A stretch of 41,204 nucleotides of DNA from Acinetobacter brisouii (GCF_008993995.1 NZ_BKNN01000020.1:1-41204); one strand, 5' to 3'. Counted from the first letter of the stretch, positions 25,836-36,336 are shown. The notes: a model not told the origin generated them from the letters alone. Translations and numbers: made by a program.

Positions 25836-27545
25836 TTATGAATTCTTAGACTTCCAATATTTTAACTTTGAAGTATGTCCAATCCCGACATTGAAGCTAT
25901 TGGTTGGATCAAGTTTCTGATAATGCTGTTTCAAGGCAGGCTTAGCCACATATAAATGTCCGACATTGTGCTCTGCTGGATACTCAGCACCACGATGATC
26001 GAGTAGTTTCCACATCTGATGTTCCATATCCAAAGGATCAACGCCTTTTTTCACGATATAGTCCTGATGGAACACATGACATAAGAAATGCCCATAATAA
26101 AGTTTATGGATAATTTTCTCATCCATCTCTTTCGGTAAGGTTTCTAGCCAATCACGGTCATTACGGCGTAAAGCAATGTCCAATGCCACAATGTCTTCGA
26201 CTTCGCTACGATGAGTATCCCGATAACGAATGGCAGCGCCTGCAACCGCAAAACGATGCAAGAATGCTTTACGCCCTTCATCGGTATCACATAAGAAGTA
26301 GTTGCCAGTTTCACGATGCTCAGCAAAGTAACCAGCTAAAAACTGCTGAACCTGAGCTACATCCTGATCTTCAATACGCAAGATCAAATGATGCTCGTAT
26401 AAATCACGGAACTGGTTCATGCGTTTCGGCAAATGATTTGGCAAGAAATGGGTCATGATTTGCAAGACCTTATCGGTCAAGCCACGCACCCCAAATTTTT
26501 CTAAGAAACCATCAACCTTATCTTTCATGGCAAAGGCTTGTGGTACTTTGGCTGTACCAAACTTCTCAATAAAGACAAAGGTATCTTTACCGTACTCAGC
26601 GCCTATGTCATACGCCACTCGGTGAATATATTCGCCTGCAATCGGAATGCGAGGTAAATCTTGCAACAAGAAACGACGAATTGCAGTCAAATCATGAATG
26701 GAATTTGAACCCACATAAAACACCTGACTTTTGATTTTTTCAAAGGTGTCTAGACGTACTGCAAAAACACACACTTTACCTGCCGAGCCCGAAGCTTCAA
26801 ACAAACGGCTTGGATCAGCATTAAAACGTGCAGGTGTTGCTTCATCGACCTGACAAACATCATGGGCATAATGATGATCTGACGCACAGCGATGTTCCGA
26901 ATTCTCGATATCACCCGGTTGATATTGATTTTGTTGTAGGCGTGTCAAAATTTCTTCAGGGGTTTGACCCAAGTTGACACCTAGATGGTTGACCAACTCA
27001 AGTTTGCCCTGCTCTGTCACACGCGCATAAAGTGCCAACTCAGTATAAGCAGGCCCACGGCGTACCAAAGCCCCACCCGAGTTATTACATACACCACCCA
27101 AAACTGATGCACCAATACACGATGAACCAATCACAGAATGTGGTTCACGGTTATATTGTGCCAATTCACGCTCAAGGGCATCCAGTGTGGCGCCTGGTAA
27201 ACAAATCACTTGCTTACCATCATTAATCACTTGAATACCCGCCAAGCGACGTGTGCTGATCAACACCACAGGACGATCATAGTCATCACCATACGGTGTT
27301 GAGCCACCTGTTAAACCTGTATTGGCAGCCTGCATAATCACGATACAATCCGCATCTACCGCAGCTTGCAAGACTTGCCATTGCTCCAGCAAGTTCGCTG
27401 GCACAACCACTGCCAAAACTTTACCTTCACCAAAACGGCGTCCTTGACGGTACAAACGCGTATGCTGATCATCAGTCAGGACATGTTGTTCACCTACGAT
27501 TTTTTTTAACTGCTGAATCGTTTGAGCGTGATTTGCGTGCGACAT
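25836..27545 (-). CDS. dld: D-lactate dehydrogenase, quinone-dependent
   Basis: Membrane-associated FAD enzyme that oxidises D-lactate to pyruvate and passes electrons to quinone. Its 569 residues are close to E. coli Dld. The PCMH-type FAD domain shows NTGLTGGSTPYG (about 75-86) and the GASVLGGVCNNSGGALV loop that binds the cofactor. The C-terminal membrane-binding and cap region follows. It is last in the lldP-lldR-lldD-dld operon, ten bases after lldD, giving the cell enzymes for both lactate isomers. Confidence 0.95.
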   Translation of the reverse strand: MSHANHAQTIQQLKKIVGEQHVLTDDQHTRLYRQGRRFGEGKVLAVVVPANLLEQWQVLQAAVDADCIVIMQAANTGLTGGSTPYGDDYDRPVVLISTRRLAGIQVINDGKQVICLPGATLDALERELAQYNREPHSVIGSSCIGASVLGGVCNNSGGALVRRGPAYTELALYARVTEQGKLELVNHLGVNLGQTPEEILTRLQQNQYQPGDIENSEHRCASDHHYAHDVCQVDEATPARFNADPSRLFEASGSAGKVCVFAVRLDTFEKIKSQVFYVGSNSIHDLTAIRRFLLQDLPRIPIAGEYIHRVAYDIGAEYGKDTFVFIEKFGTAKVPQAFAMKDKVDGFLEKFGVRGLTDKVLQIMTHFLPNHLPKRMNQFRDLYEHHLILRIEDQDVAQVQQFLAGYFAEHRETGNYFLCDTDEGRKAFLHRFAVAGAAIRYRDTHRSEVEDIVALDIALRRNDRDWLETLPKEMDEKIIHKLYYGHFLCHVFHQDYIVKKGVDPLDMEHQMWKLLDHRGAEYPAEHNVGHLYVAKPALKQHYQKLDPTNSFNVGIGHTSKLKYWKSKNS

Positions 27546-27555
27546 AAGTATTCTC

Positions 27556-28707
27556 TTATTTTGCTAGACGTTCTAAATTCACAAGGCAATCTGAATTGAT
27601 ATCTTGAATGGTTTTCGCACCCGTTAAGGTCATTGCGACTCGCATTTCCTTATCAATCAGTTCCAGTAAGTTAGATACACCCTGCCCACCTTCTGCGCCG
27701 AGTGCATAGACAAATGCACGTCCTAACATACACAGATCGGCACCCATGGCTAGCATACGTACGACATCCAAGCCATTACGAATACCTGAATCCACCAAAA
27801 TTTTTAAATCACCTTTCACGGCATCTGCAATCGCAGGTAAAGCACGGGTGGTTGATAAAACACCGTCGAGCTGACGACCACCATGATTGGAGACCACAAT
27901 CCCATCTGCACCAAAACGTACCGCATCTTTGGCATCTTCTGGGTCTAAAATCCCTTTAATCACCATTGGGCCATCCCAGAAATCACGGATCCACTCCAAG
28001 TCTTTCCATGAAATAGATGGGTCAAAGTTTGCACCTAACCAGCCAATATAATCTTCCAGACCTGTCGGTTTACCCAAATATTTAGAGATATTACCTAAGT
28101 CATGCGGACGACCAAGCAAGCCCACATTCCATGCCCAATGTGGATGTGCAAAAGACTGTAAATAACGGCGCATCGCTGCATTTGGCCCACTCATACCCGA
28201 ATGAGCATCACGGTAACGCGCCCCTGGTACTGGCATATCCACCGTAAAGACCAATGTTGAGCAACCTGCCGCTTTAGCACGTTCCAAGGCATTTTTCATA
28301 AAACCACGGTCACGCAGTACATACAACTGAAACCACATTGGGCGTTGAATCGCTGGGGTAACTTCTTCAATCGGGCAAACAGAAACGGTTGATAAGGTAA
28401 ATGGAATGCCTTTTTTATCGGCAGCAACTGCGGCTTGCACTTCACCACGGCGGGCATACATGCCTGTCAAACCCACAGGTGACAACGCTACAGGCATCGA
28501 CAATGTTTCATCAAAAATCTTGGTTTCAAGACTCAGTTGAGACATATCATTGAGTACACGCTGACGCAGTGCAATTTGAGATAAATCTTCGACGTTTCGT
28601 TTTAAAGTATATTCTGCATAAGCCCCACCATCGATATAGTGGAACAAAAATGGTGGCAAACGACGTCGTGCCGCTTCGCGGTAGTCATTTGAGGAAGAAA
28701 TGATCAT
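27556..28707 (-). CDS. lldD: L-lactate dehydrogenase, FMN-dependent
   Basis: Oxidises L-lactate to pyruvate at the inner membrane, feeding the quinone pool. It has 383 residues. FMN enzyme signatures: [17 protein letters not shown] near the N-terminus, [16 protein letters not shown], the central [19 protein letters not shown] and [10 protein letters not shown] with the catalytic His, then [19 protein letters not shown] and [10 protein letters not shown]. It overlaps lldR by four bases (ATGA). Confidence 0.96.
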   Translation of the reverse strand: MIISSSNDYREAARRRLPPFLFHYIDGGAYAEYTLKRNVEDLSQIALRQRVLNDMSQLSLETKIFDETLSMPVALSPVGLTGMYARRGEVQAAVAADKKGIPFTLSTVSVCPIEEVTPAIQRPMWFQLYVLRDRGFMKNALERAKAAGCSTLVFTVDMPVPGARYRDAHSGMSGPNAAMRRYLQSFAHPHWAWNVGLLGRPHDLGNISKYLGKPTGLEDYIGWLGANFDPSISWKDLEWIRDFWDGPMVIKGILDPEDAKDAVRFGADGIVVSNHGGRQLDGVLSTTRALPAIADAVKGDLKILVDSGIRNGLDVVRMLAMGADLCMLGRAFVYALGAEGGQGVSNLLELIDKEMRVAMTLTGAKTIQDINSDCLVNLERLAK

Positions 28708-29459
28708 GATAAATCGATCCTTTTTAAGCGAGATGAGCGTTTTAGACGAGCTTCAGCTTCGTCAATCGCACGCACCTGTTGAATAATAAATCCGATATGC
28801 TCACAAACCGATGAACGTGCCAATTCGGGATCTTGTTTATCGATGGCATCCATCACCTGAAAGTGCTGCAAGTGTAATTGTCCAAATTGATGTGCATCGG
28901 TATAAATCTTTTTACGACCCAGTACCACGTTGTATTGCAATAAGTCAAACAGACTCCGCATCATCTGCGTCAATACAATATTGTGAGAGGCTTCAGCAAT
29001 CGCCAAATGAAAGTTTGCATCCGATGCCGAGGCTTTATCTGCATCACCAATCGACTGGAAATGTAACACCTGATCATAATAATGATGAATCTTGGCACGA
29101 TCTTCTTCAGTTGAACGCTGCGCTGCATACCAAGCTGTGCCACCCTCTAAAATCAGGCGTGCTTCCTGAACATCAAAACGATATAACGGGTCTTGATCAA
29201 TCAGATCACTGAGCGGCTGAATAATAAATTGGTCAGACCAATCACTTTGAGGGCGTTTTGCCAAATAGGTTCCCACCCCAACACGACTCGCAATCACACC
29301 TTGACTTGAGAGTTTTTGGAGTGCTTCACGTAATGAGGAGCGTGAAACACTGAGTTGTTCACACAGTTGACGTTCTGAAGGTAGCCGATCACCCACCTGC
29401 ATACTTTGCTTTTCTATCAAGTCATACAGGCTTTGTACTACGCGATCGGCTATTTTCAT
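28704..29459 (-). CDS. lldR: GntR-family regulator of lactate utilisation
   Basis: FadR-type GntR repressor, 251 residues. The winged helix-turn-helix (about 1-70) reads [23 protein letters not shown]. The FCD effector domain follows, with metal- and ligand-site His residues in [14 protein letters not shown] and CEHIGF. In E. coli LldR is displaced by lactate; the two perfect ATTGGTCAGACCAAT sites ahead of lldP fit the same family. It lies between lldP (27 bases) and lldD (overlap), so it autoregulates its operon. Confidence 0.93.
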   Translation of the reverse strand: MKIADRVVQSLYDLIEKQSMQVGDRLPSERQLCEQLSVSRSSLREALQKLSSQGVIASRVGVGTYLAKRPQSDWSDQFIIQPLSDLIDQDPLYRFDVQEARLILEGGTAWYAAQRSTEEDRAKIHHYYDQVLHFQSIGDADKASASDANFHLAIAEASHNIVLTQMMRSLFDLLQYNVVLGRKKIYTDAHQFGQLHLQHFQVMDAIDKQDPELARSSVCEHIGFIIQQVRAIDEAEARLKRSSRLKRIDLS

Positions 29460-29486
29460 CTTACTTCCCTTCGGTCAATCTGCAAC

Positions 29487-31151
29487 TCATGGAATCATCC
29501 ATGGAAAAACATAGGCTTGAAGGGTAATGATAATACCAATCATCACAGTAAATGCGATACTGTGCTTCACAGTGAAACGGAATAAATCAGATTCTTTACC
29601 GACCAAACCGACCGCAGCACACGCAATGGCGATTGATTGCGGTGAAATCATCTTACCTGTTACACCACCTGAAGTGTTTGCAGCAACAAGCAATACGTCT
29701 GGCACGCCAATTTGATGTGCAGTCGTCGCTTGCAATGCACTGAACAAGGCATTTGCAGAAGTATCTGAACCTGTCAAGAACACACCCATCCAGCCTAAGA
29801 ATGGCGAGAAGAAGGTAAATGCTTGACCAGTATGCGCCAAAGCCAATGCCAATGTTGCTGACATGCCTGAGTAGTTCGCAATGAAGGCAAATGAAAGTAC
29901 CATGCCAATCGAATAGATCGGTGTTTTTAACTCTTTCACGGTTTCAGCAAAAGTTGCAACTGCCGCAGCAGGACGCATTTTCAATACAACAATCGAAATG
30001 ATCGCTGCAAAAATGATTGCTGTACCTGTCGCAGAGAACCAGTCAAATTTAAAGATCGCATCATAATCAGTCGGTTTGCCTACTACTGGTGGCATTTTTT
30101 GTACCAATTGATGCAAATATGGGACTTTGATGGCAATTACCCAATCATGTAATGCACCATCTTTGGCAAACAAGCTCTTGAATGGCTTGATGCTCCACAA
30201 TGTGACCATTGCGGTCAAAATCATAAATGGAGACCAAGCTTTAAAGATTTGACCCGCAGTATGTTTTTGCTTTTGCTGTTCTAAAATTGTGTTATCAACC
30301 ACACCATCTTCATCAGAGAAACGGAAAATATGTTTTGGTTTCCAGAACTTAAGTAAAACAGTTAAACTGATCAAAGAAGCAATTGCCGCAGTAATGTCTG
30401 GAAGTTCAGGGCCAACAAAGTTTGAAGTCAGGTATTGTGCCAATGAGAATGCACCACCACCGACCAAGATCGCAGGCCATGTTTCTTTAACACCACGCCA
30501 GCCATCCATAATCGCCATGATCCAGATCAGAACAATCGGCACAACAAGCGGTAATTGACGACCGACCATTTGGCTAATGGCATGAGTTTCAACACCTGAA
30601 ACCTGACCCGCCACAATAATTGGAATCCCCATCGCACCAAATGCCACAGGTGCAGTATTCACAATCAAGCACAAACCAGCGGCATACAATGGTTTAAAGC
30701 CTAGACCAACCAACAATGCAGCAGTAATAGCCACTGGCGCACCAAAGCCCGCAGCACCTTCAAGGAAAGTACCAAAAGCAAAGCCCACCAAGAGCATTTG
30801 TAAACGCTGATCTTCTGTAATCGACAGAATACTTGAGCGAATTACATCGAATTGCCCAGTTTTTACCGAAACTTTGTAGAGGAACACCGCACCAATAATG
30901 ATCCAAGAAATTGGCCAAAGCCCATAAAAGAAACCATAAACGATAGATGCAAAAGCCATACTGGTTGGCATTTGGTATGCAAATAACGATACCAGCAATG
31001 CCAGAACAACAGTAATCGTTCCCGCTACGCTGCCTTTCAGACGAAATACAGCCAGAGCAAGGAAAAAGAAAATAATAGGGATCAAGGCAACTAGGCTAGA
31101 TAGCCAGACATTACCCATAGGATCATAAATTTGTTGCCATTGTTGTAGCAT
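29487..31151 (-). CDS. lldP: L-lactate permease
   Basis: Proton-coupled importer of lactate (and probably glycolate) in the inner membrane. It has 554 residues and about thirteen to fourteen hydrophobic segments. Family patterns: [20 protein letters not shown] (about 118-137) and the C-terminal [20 protein letters not shown] with [20 protein letters not shown]. It is first in the operon. AAGGAG lies seven bases before the ATG. Confidence 0.96.
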   Translation of the reverse strand: MLQQWQQIYDPMGNVWLSSLVALIPIIFFFLALAVFRLKGSVAGTITVVLALLVSLFAYQMPTSMAFASIVYGFFYGLWPISWIIIGAVFLYKVSVKTGQFDVIRSSILSITEDQRLQMLLVGFAFGTFLEGAAGFGAPVAITAALLVGLGFKPLYAAGLCLIVNTAPVAFGAMGIPIIVAGQVSGVETHAISQMVGRQLPLVVPIVLIWIMAIMDGWRGVKETWPAILVGGGAFSLAQYLTSNFVGPELPDITAAIASLISLTVLLKFWKPKHIFRFSDEDGVVDNTILEQQKQKHTAGQIFKAWSPFMILTAMVTLWSIKPFKSLFAKDGALHDWVIAIKVPYLHQLVQKMPPVVGKPTDYDAIFKFDWFSATGTAIIFAAIISIVVLKMRPAAAVATFAETVKELKTPIYSIGMVLSFAFIANYSGMSATLALALAHTGQAFTFFSPFLGWMGVFLTGSDTSANALFSALQATTAHQIGVPDVLLVAANTSGGVTGKMISPQSIAIACAAVGLVGKESDLFRFTVKHSIAFTVMIGIIITLQAYVFPWMIP

Positions 31152-31205
31152 TCTCTTCTCCTTGAAATGCTTCGGCGATATTTATAGACATCCAATGCTC
31201 TCATT

Positions 31206-31220
31206 ATTGGTCAGACCAAT
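31206..31220. promoter_or_regulatory. lldR: LldR-type operator O2
   Basis: ATTGGTCAGACCAAT, a perfect inverted repeat of ATTGGTC. It matches the FadR-type TGGTNNNACCA pattern known for LldR and PdhR. It lies about 30 bases downstream of the expected transcription start of lldP. Confidence 0.85.
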
Positions 31221-31249
31221 TTATTCAAAAAGCATCGATTTGTTGCCGA

Positions 31250-31278
31250 ATAGTAATTATTCACACCCAAAAGATCAA
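31250..31278 (-). promoter_or_regulatory. Promoter of the lldPRD-dld operon
   Basis: On the minus strand, TTGATC (31278-31273) and TACTAT (31255-31250) are 17 bases apart. The promoter sits between the two operators, and a half-site ATTGGTC at 31280-31286 touches the -35 box. Confidence 0.65.
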
Positions 31279-31300
31279 GATTGGTCTAAATATTTTATAT

Positions 31301-31315
31301 ATTGGTCAGACCAAT
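31301..31315. promoter_or_regulatory. lldR: LldR-type operator O1
   Basis: A second perfect ATTGGTCAGACCAAT, exactly 95 bases from O2 (about nine helical turns). Sites on both sides of a promoter on the same DNA face suit repression by looping, as described for E. coli lldPRD. Confidence 0.85.
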
Positions 31316-31580
31316 ATAAATAGAAATTTATTTCACTTTTCTTTTAAAGTGAGTGTTTAAAATTTATAATTCATTCGAATAATCATAAAGATAGAAAAAA
31401 ATATGTGTTTAATTGGCTATTTTTAAGAATGGTTTACAACTTTAGTCTAAGAAGATACTCAATCATGCTCTTTTTTGATTTCTATATCGTTAATAAGGAA
31501 ACTCAAGATTCACAAATCCAATTCGATATCACAACTTTTTCAGTTAGTATGCAGTGATACTTTCCAAGACTTTTGGCACG

Positions 31581-32978
31581 ATGACCGATTCAGCAGAATA
31601 CCTTGATCATATTTTCCAACAACAAAAAAAGGCTTTTTTAACCGCCCAATATCCAACGCTAGAACAACGCCGCACTTGGCTAAAACAATTAAAAACTTTA
31701 TTACTCAAACACCAAGATACGATCATTGCTGCGATTTCTGCCGATTTTGGACATCGCAGTAGCGATGAAACCCAACTGGTAGAAATGTTGCCGAGCATTA
31801 TGGGCATTCAGCACAGTCTGAAACATCTTAAAAAATGGATGAAACCGAGTCGCCGTCAAGTCAGTATTTTATTTCAACCTGCTCAGGCTTATGTGCTGTA
31901 TCAACCTTTGGGTATGGTTGGCATCATTGTGCCGTGGAATTACCCTTTGTTTCTGGCAATTGGCCCGCTTTGCCAAGCCCTAGCTGCAGGTAATCGGGTG
32001 ATGCTGAAAATGAGTGAATTTACGCCCAATTTCTCAGCCTTATTTAAAACCATATTGGCTGAAGTTTTCCCTGAAGATTTGGTGTGTGTGATCACTGGAG
32101 ATCATCAAATCGCTGCTAAGTTTTCCACACTGCCCTTCGATCACTTACTGTTTACAGGTGCAACCTCGATTGGTCGACAAGTCATGCAGGCAGCATCGGA
32201 ACACTTAACCCCTGTCACTTTAGAGTTAGGTGGTAAATCACCAAGCATTTTAGGTAAAGATGCGCCGTTTGAAGAATCTGTACGTCGAATTGCGTTTGGC
32301 AAAGCCATCAATGCTGGGCAAACCTGTGTCGCGCCTGATTATGTTTTTGTTCCTGAAAACTTGCTCAATCGCTTTATTGAAACGTACAAAAATGTCACTC
32401 GGGAATTTTATCCTGAACTCGCTCACAATCCTGATTGCAGTCAAATTATCAATACACGTCAAACCCATCGTCTACAGAGCTATTTAGATGATGCACAAGC
32501 ACAAGGAGCCAAGATTACCTCGCTTTACCCTGCAACTGAGCAGCATTTCGGACATTATCTGGTACAAAATGTACATGATGATATGTTGCTGATGCAAAAT
32601 GAAATTTTTGGTTCGATCTTGCCAATTTTAACCTATCAGCATATTGATGAAGTGATCGACTATATCAATCAGCGTCCACGTCCATTAGCGCTGTATTATT
32701 TTGGTTACGACAAAAATGAGCAGCAGCACTTTATCAAGCACACACATAGCGGTGGGGTCTGTTTAAATGAAACCTTGGTTCACGTTGCACAGGACGACTT
32801 ACCTTTTGGAGGTGTTGGTGCTTCAGGGCTTGGACATTATCATGGACATGAAGGTTTTTTGACTTTTAGCCATGCCAAATCTGTCTTTGTCCGTCCAAAA
32901 TTCAGTTTGATGAAACTGATCTACCCACCGTATGGCACATGGCTACAAAAACTGATTTTCCGTCTATTTTTACGTTAA
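31581..32978 (+). CDS. Aldehyde dehydrogenase, coniferyl-aldehyde type
   Basis: NAD(P)-dependent aldehyde dehydrogenase, 465 residues from the ATG at 31581. Motifs: IIVPWNYPLFLAIGP (Asn for the oxyanion hole), VTLELGGKSPSI with the general-base Glu, and NAGQTCVAPDYV with the nucleophilic Cys. The C-terminal FGGVGASGLGHYHGHEGF and a hydrophobic end (YPPYGTWLQKLIFRLFLR) place it in the short class that includes coniferyl aldehyde and fatty aldehyde dehydrogenases. A GTG at 31554 would add nine residues. No pathway genes adjoin it, so the substrate is open. The upstream gap 31316-31553 shows no other gene. Confidence 0.88.
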   Translation: MTDSAEYLDHIFQQQKKAFLTAQYPTLEQRRTWLKQLKTLLLKHQDTIIAAISADFGHRSSDETQLVEMLPSIMGIQHSLKHLKKWMKPSRRQVSILFQPAQAYVLYQPLGMVGIIVPWNYPLFLAIGPLCQALAAGNRVMLKMSEFTPNFSALFKTILAEVFPEDLVCVITGDHQIAAKFSTLPFDHLLFTGATSIGRQVMQAASEHLTPVTLELGGKSPSILGKDAPFEESVRRIAFGKAINAGQTCVAPDYVFVPENLLNRFIETYKNVTREFYPELAHNPDCSQIINTRQTHRLQSYLDDAQAQGAKITSLYPATEQHFGHYLVQNVHDDMLLMQNEIFGSILPILTYQHIDEVIDYINQRPRPLALYYFGYDKNEQQHFIKHTHSGGVCLNETLVHVAQDDLPFGGVGASGLGHYHGHEGFLTFSHAKSVFVRPKFSLMKLIYPPYGTWLQKLIFRLFLR

Positions 32979-32985
32979 TCATGCA

Positions 32986-34377
32986 TCAACCAAGCTGTTG
33001 CATCACACGTTGCAATACCTGATAAATCCGTTGATCTGCTGACTGCGCCACATTGAAACGTAAAAACTGGTCAGCAGATTGGCGCACACTAAACACGTTG
33101 CCAGGCGCTAAAATAATGCCTTCTTGCAAACACAGTTTAGAAATTTGCTGCGCTGAATATCCTTCTGGCAACTGACACCATAAGAACATTCCCGATTGCG
33201 GAATCAACCAAGGACGAATGCCTAAAGGGGCCAATTTCTGTATGGTTTTACTCATTGCCAATGCCAATTGCTGCTTTAACCACTCCACATGTTTTCGGTA
33301 AGCATTGTCGGTTAAGGCATGATAAATTAGTTCTGTACTGAGCTGATTATTGTTAAAACTGGTCGCGATTTTCAGATCAATTAATTGCTCAACCCATTGT
33401 TGTTGCGTCGCAATATAACCACAACGCATTGAAGCAGAAAGTGTTTTAGAAAAACTCCCAATTTGGATCACCTGAGCAAAACCGTTCAATACCGCATAGC
33501 GTGGTGCAGGCATATATTCAAAGTCTGCAAAAATATCATCTTCCACAATAATTAAATCGGTTTGCTCGACCATTTTCAGAACTTGATAAGCTGTTGCAAG
33601 CGACAACTGACCACCCGTTGGATTATGAATACCCGAATTGGTGATATAAAGTCGCGGTTTATGTGCTAAAGCCTCTCGAAACTGTTCCAGATCTGGGCCT
33701 GTCGCCGTCCAAGGAATCGAAATGGTTTTGACCTGATGTGTTTTTAGCAAAGCATGGAAATTGAAATAACAAGGGTCATCAATCAGTACAACATCATTTG
33801 GATTGAGAAAAAGTCGACACACTAAATGAATGGCATGTGTACCACTATCGGTCAATAAAATTTGATCAGGATGCGCAGTTACACCTGTGGTCTGCATGCG
33901 CTGAGCAATTAAATGTCGAAGCTCGGCAAAACCCAAGGGTTGACCATAACTCACCAAATGCGATGTTGTTGATCGTGAAACAGCTCGTAAAGACTTACGA
34001 ATCAAATCTTCTGGCATCCAGTGTTCAGGAAGCCAGCCACAGCCTGGTTTTAAGTGACTTGCATCGGCCTCTAAAGACTGCCGAGAAATCCATAATGGAT
34101 TGACATCACGATCTAAACGGGGTGCGATTGCCGTAAAGGCATAAGATGCACGAATGCCAGTGACAAAATAACCAGACCCCGCTCTAGCCTCAATCCGTTG
34201 CTCCGTGACCAAACGCGCATAAGCTTCTATGACCGTTGAAATAGACACATCCAACTGCTCTGCAAGTTGCCTGAGGGATGGCAAACGCGAGCCTGCAACC
34301 AAAATTCGGTTTTCAATTTGTTGATGAATATGGGCTTTTACCCGTTCAATTTTACTCGATGTAGTGAACTCGTCCAT
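32986..34377 (-). CDS. MocR-type regulator (GntR helix-turn-helix fused to aminotransferase-like domain)
   Basis: A 463-residue PdxR/MocR protein. The GntR winged helix (about 1-75) has SRLPSLRQLAEQLDVSISTVIEAY. The rest is a fold-type I aminotransferase-like domain with TNSGIHNPTGGQ, VEDDIFADFEY and the PLP lysine in GSFSKTLSASMRCGYI. All PLP contacts look present, so it probably binds PLP as a sensor. It diverges from a DMT-family transporter gene, a common arrangement, and probably regulates it. Its last codons lie eight bases from the end of the aldehyde dehydrogenase gene. Confidence 0.9.
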   Translation of the reverse strand: MDEFTTSSKIERVKAHIHQQIENRILVAGSRLPSLRQLAEQLDVSISTVIEAYARLVTEQRIEARAGSGYFVTGIRASYAFTAIAPRLDRDVNPLWISRQSLEADASHLKPGCGWLPEHWMPEDLIRKSLRAVSRSTTSHLVSYGQPLGFAELRHLIAQRMQTTGVTAHPDQILLTDSGTHAIHLVCRLFLNPNDVVLIDDPCYFNFHALLKTHQVKTISIPWTATGPDLEQFREALAHKPRLYITNSGIHNPTGGQLSLATAYQVLKMVEQTDLIIVEDDIFADFEYMPAPRYAVLNGFAQVIQIGSFSKTLSASMRCGYIATQQQWVEQLIDLKIATSFNNNQLSTELIYHALTDNAYRKHVEWLKQQLALAMSKTIQKLAPLGIRPWLIPQSGMFLWCQLPEGYSAQQISKLCLQEGIILAPGNVFSVRQSADQFLRFNVAQSADQRIYQVLQRVMQQLG

Positions 34378-34407
34378 AACAGTTGTAATTTTTATACCCT
34401 AACAGTT
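34377..34407. promoter_or_regulatory. Direct repeat TAACAGTT, likely MocR operator
   Basis: TAACAGTT occurs at 34377-34384 and 34400-34407, start-to-start 23 bases (about two helical turns). MocR/PdxR proteins bind direct repeats of this kind between divergent genes. The first copy overlaps the regulator's own start codon. Confidence 0.45.
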
Positions 34408-34488
34408 TTATTAAATTGTATGGCTTTGTGGCTGTTTCAACAAGCCTCTCATTTTATACATTCAGATCATTGGATGGAGAGTTTCTCA

Positions 34489-35358
34489 ATGTTGAATATT
34501 TCACGTGGTTGGTTAAGTGGATTTTGTGGCGTGTGTATTTTTGCAGGTTCGCTACCTGCAACACGTTTGGCTGTTGTCGGATTTAGCCCTGCGTTTTTAA
34601 CGTCAATCCGCGCACTGATTGCAGGTATTTTGGCTTTATGTACCGTACTTTGCTTTAAACAGCGTTTACCCTCTATCGCTCAGTTTAGATCACTCATACT
34701 GGTTGCCATTGGAGTCGTATTAGGCTTTCCTTTATTTACAGCATTGGCACTCAAACAAATGAGTGCATCTTATTCGATTGTATTCGTTGGATTATTGCCT
34801 TTAGCAACTGCTATTTTTGCCATCCTATTGGGTGAGAAGAAACCACCTTATCAATTTTGGCTGTTTGCAATGCTTGGCAGTTGTAGCATTATTGCTTTCA
34901 TCTATATGTCACCGCAGACACAACACCCGATTTCTGCGGATTTGTATATGCTGGCAGCAATTTTACTTTGTGGACTAGGTTATGCCGAAGGTGGTCGTTT
35001 ATCGAAAGATTTGGGTGGTTTACATGTTATTTCTTGGGCGCTGATCTTAACACTTCCATTCATGTTATTTGGCAGCATCTATTATTTCCCTCAGAGCTTT
35101 AGTCATGTCACATTCAGCGCATCTTTAGGATTACTTTATGTGTCTCTATTTAGCATGTTTATTGGATTTATTTTTTGGTATCACGGCTTAGCCACAGGCG
35201 GCGTGGTTGCAGTGGGGCAATTACAATTACTACAGCCTTTTTTGGGTCTGGGTTTATCCGCAATTATTTTGCATGAGCCTGTCGGCTGGTCAATGTTTCT
35301 AACCAGTTTACTAGTGGTAGGCTGTGTAAGCTTTGCCAAGAAATTTTCTGTTCGCTAA
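34489..35358 (+). CDS. EamA/DMT-family transporter
   Basis: An inner-membrane protein of 289 residues with about ten hydrophobic segments and two EamA repeats, probably an exporter of a small metabolite or amino acid. I chose the ATG at 34489 because GGAGAG lies about six to nine bases upstream. Longer in-frame readings run back into the divergent regulator gene, and ATG 34474 has no ribosome binding site. Signatures include GWLSGFCGVCIFAGSLPATR at the N-terminus and VAVGQLQLLQPFLGLGLSAI in the last third. Control by the divergent MocR protein is inferred. Confidence 0.85.
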   Translation: MLNISRGWLSGFCGVCIFAGSLPATRLAVVGFSPAFLTSIRALIAGILALCTVLCFKQRLPSIAQFRSLILVAIGVVLGFPLFTALALKQMSASYSIVFVGLLPLATAIFAILLGEKKPPYQFWLFAMLGSCSIIAFIYMSPQTQHPISADLYMLAAILLCGLGYAEGGRLSKDLGGLHVISWALILTLPFMLFGSIYYFPQSFSHVTFSASLGLLYVSLFSMFIGFIFWYHGLATGGVVAVGQLQLLQPFLGLGLSAIILHEPVGWSMFLTSLLVVGCVSFAKKFSVR

Positions 35359-35438
35359 ATACCTCTCTCGGTAAGTCATTTTAAATAAAAACTATATTCT
35401 TCAGAAAATCAAACTTAGATAACAATATGTTTGGCGTT

Positions 35439-35462
35439 TAGGTCGCTAAAATTAGCGACCTA
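35439..35462. repeat. Perfect 24-base palindrome between convergent genes
   Basis: TAGGTCGCTAA, two central A, TTAGCGACCTA: perfect 11-base arms. It lies between the ends of the transporter gene (plus) and the GST-like gene (minus). No T-run follows on either strand, so it is not a standard terminator. The remainder of the gap 35359-35589 shows no gene. Confidence 0.6.
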
Positions 35463-35589
35463 TCTGTCTACTTCCAGAAGATGTCTAATAAATAACCTTG
35501 TTTTGATTGAATTAATATCAATTACGACTGTCACTACAGATTTTCATTAGAAAAATAATGTATCCACAAAACAAGCTAATTAAAACTGT

Positions 35590-36336
35590 CTAAATGCCAC
35601 GCCAATCCACACGAGCCTGACGTTCTTCCGCATAAATCTGGTGTACATATTGCCCAACAGCTAAAGCTTGCAGTTGACTTGAAAATGCATAGGCTTGCTC
35701 TGACACACTATCAAAGGTTTCCAACTCCCACGGTGTCCCTGCAATATTTAACAAAGGTGCAAACATTGAACACACCGCAATATCTGCGAGCGTCAGCCGT
35801 TCTGCAACCAAATAACGAGAGGGCAACTTAAACTGTTCTGCAAAGCTTAAAATTGCCCGCTGCGACTCAGCAATTTTTTCTGCTTCCAACTGAAAACTAC
35901 GATTGACCAAAGTTTTTAAGACAGGTTTAGAATACTTCTCAAATTTGCGTAAATATCCTGTTTCACCCAGCAACACATCCAGCGGATTATTACGGATGAT
36001 CATTTGTGACCACACCCACTGCCGCACATGTGTTCCAAGGATATTCGCCTGATGATTGATTTGGAGTACTGCTTCACGTTGTCCAAAACGATTTGGCAAT
36101 AGACCATGCTCTGGGTAACGATCATCTAAATAGTGTGCAATCTGGGTTGAATCTGCAATCCAGTGCGTCCCATCTTTTAAAATTGGTAAATGATTTTGCC
36201 CTGTTTTTAAGCGCGCAAATGCACGATGAAAACCTGGCACTAAATTATGTGCAACAAAATCTAATTCTTTATGATCAAGTAACCAACGTGCTTTTTCGCA
36301 AAAATGGGACAATGGAAATTGATATAAAGTACGCAT
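35590..36336 (-). CDS. Glutathione S-transferase family protein
   Basis: A 248-residue two-domain protein. The N-terminal thioredoxin-like part has YQFPLSHFCEKARWLLDHK (5-23), where SxxCxKxR is the usual active-site stretch of these GSTs, then LPILKDG and ADSTQIAHYLD (glutathione-binding Ser). The C-terminal helical domain has LTLADIAVCSMFAPLL. The physiological substrate is unknown and no partner gene adjoins it. Confidence 0.83.
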   Translation of the reverse strand: MRTLYQFPLSHFCEKARWLLDHKELDFVAHNLVPGFHRAFARLKTGQNHLPILKDGTHWIADSTQIAHYLDDRYPEHGLLPNRFGQREAVLQINHQANILGTHVRQWVWSQMIIRNNPLDVLLGETGYLRKFEKYSKPVLKTLVNRSFQLEAEKIAESQRAILSFAEQFKLPSRYLVAERLTLADIAVCSMFAPLLNIAGTPWELETFDSVSEQAYAFSSQLQALAVGQYVHQIYAEERQARVDWRGI

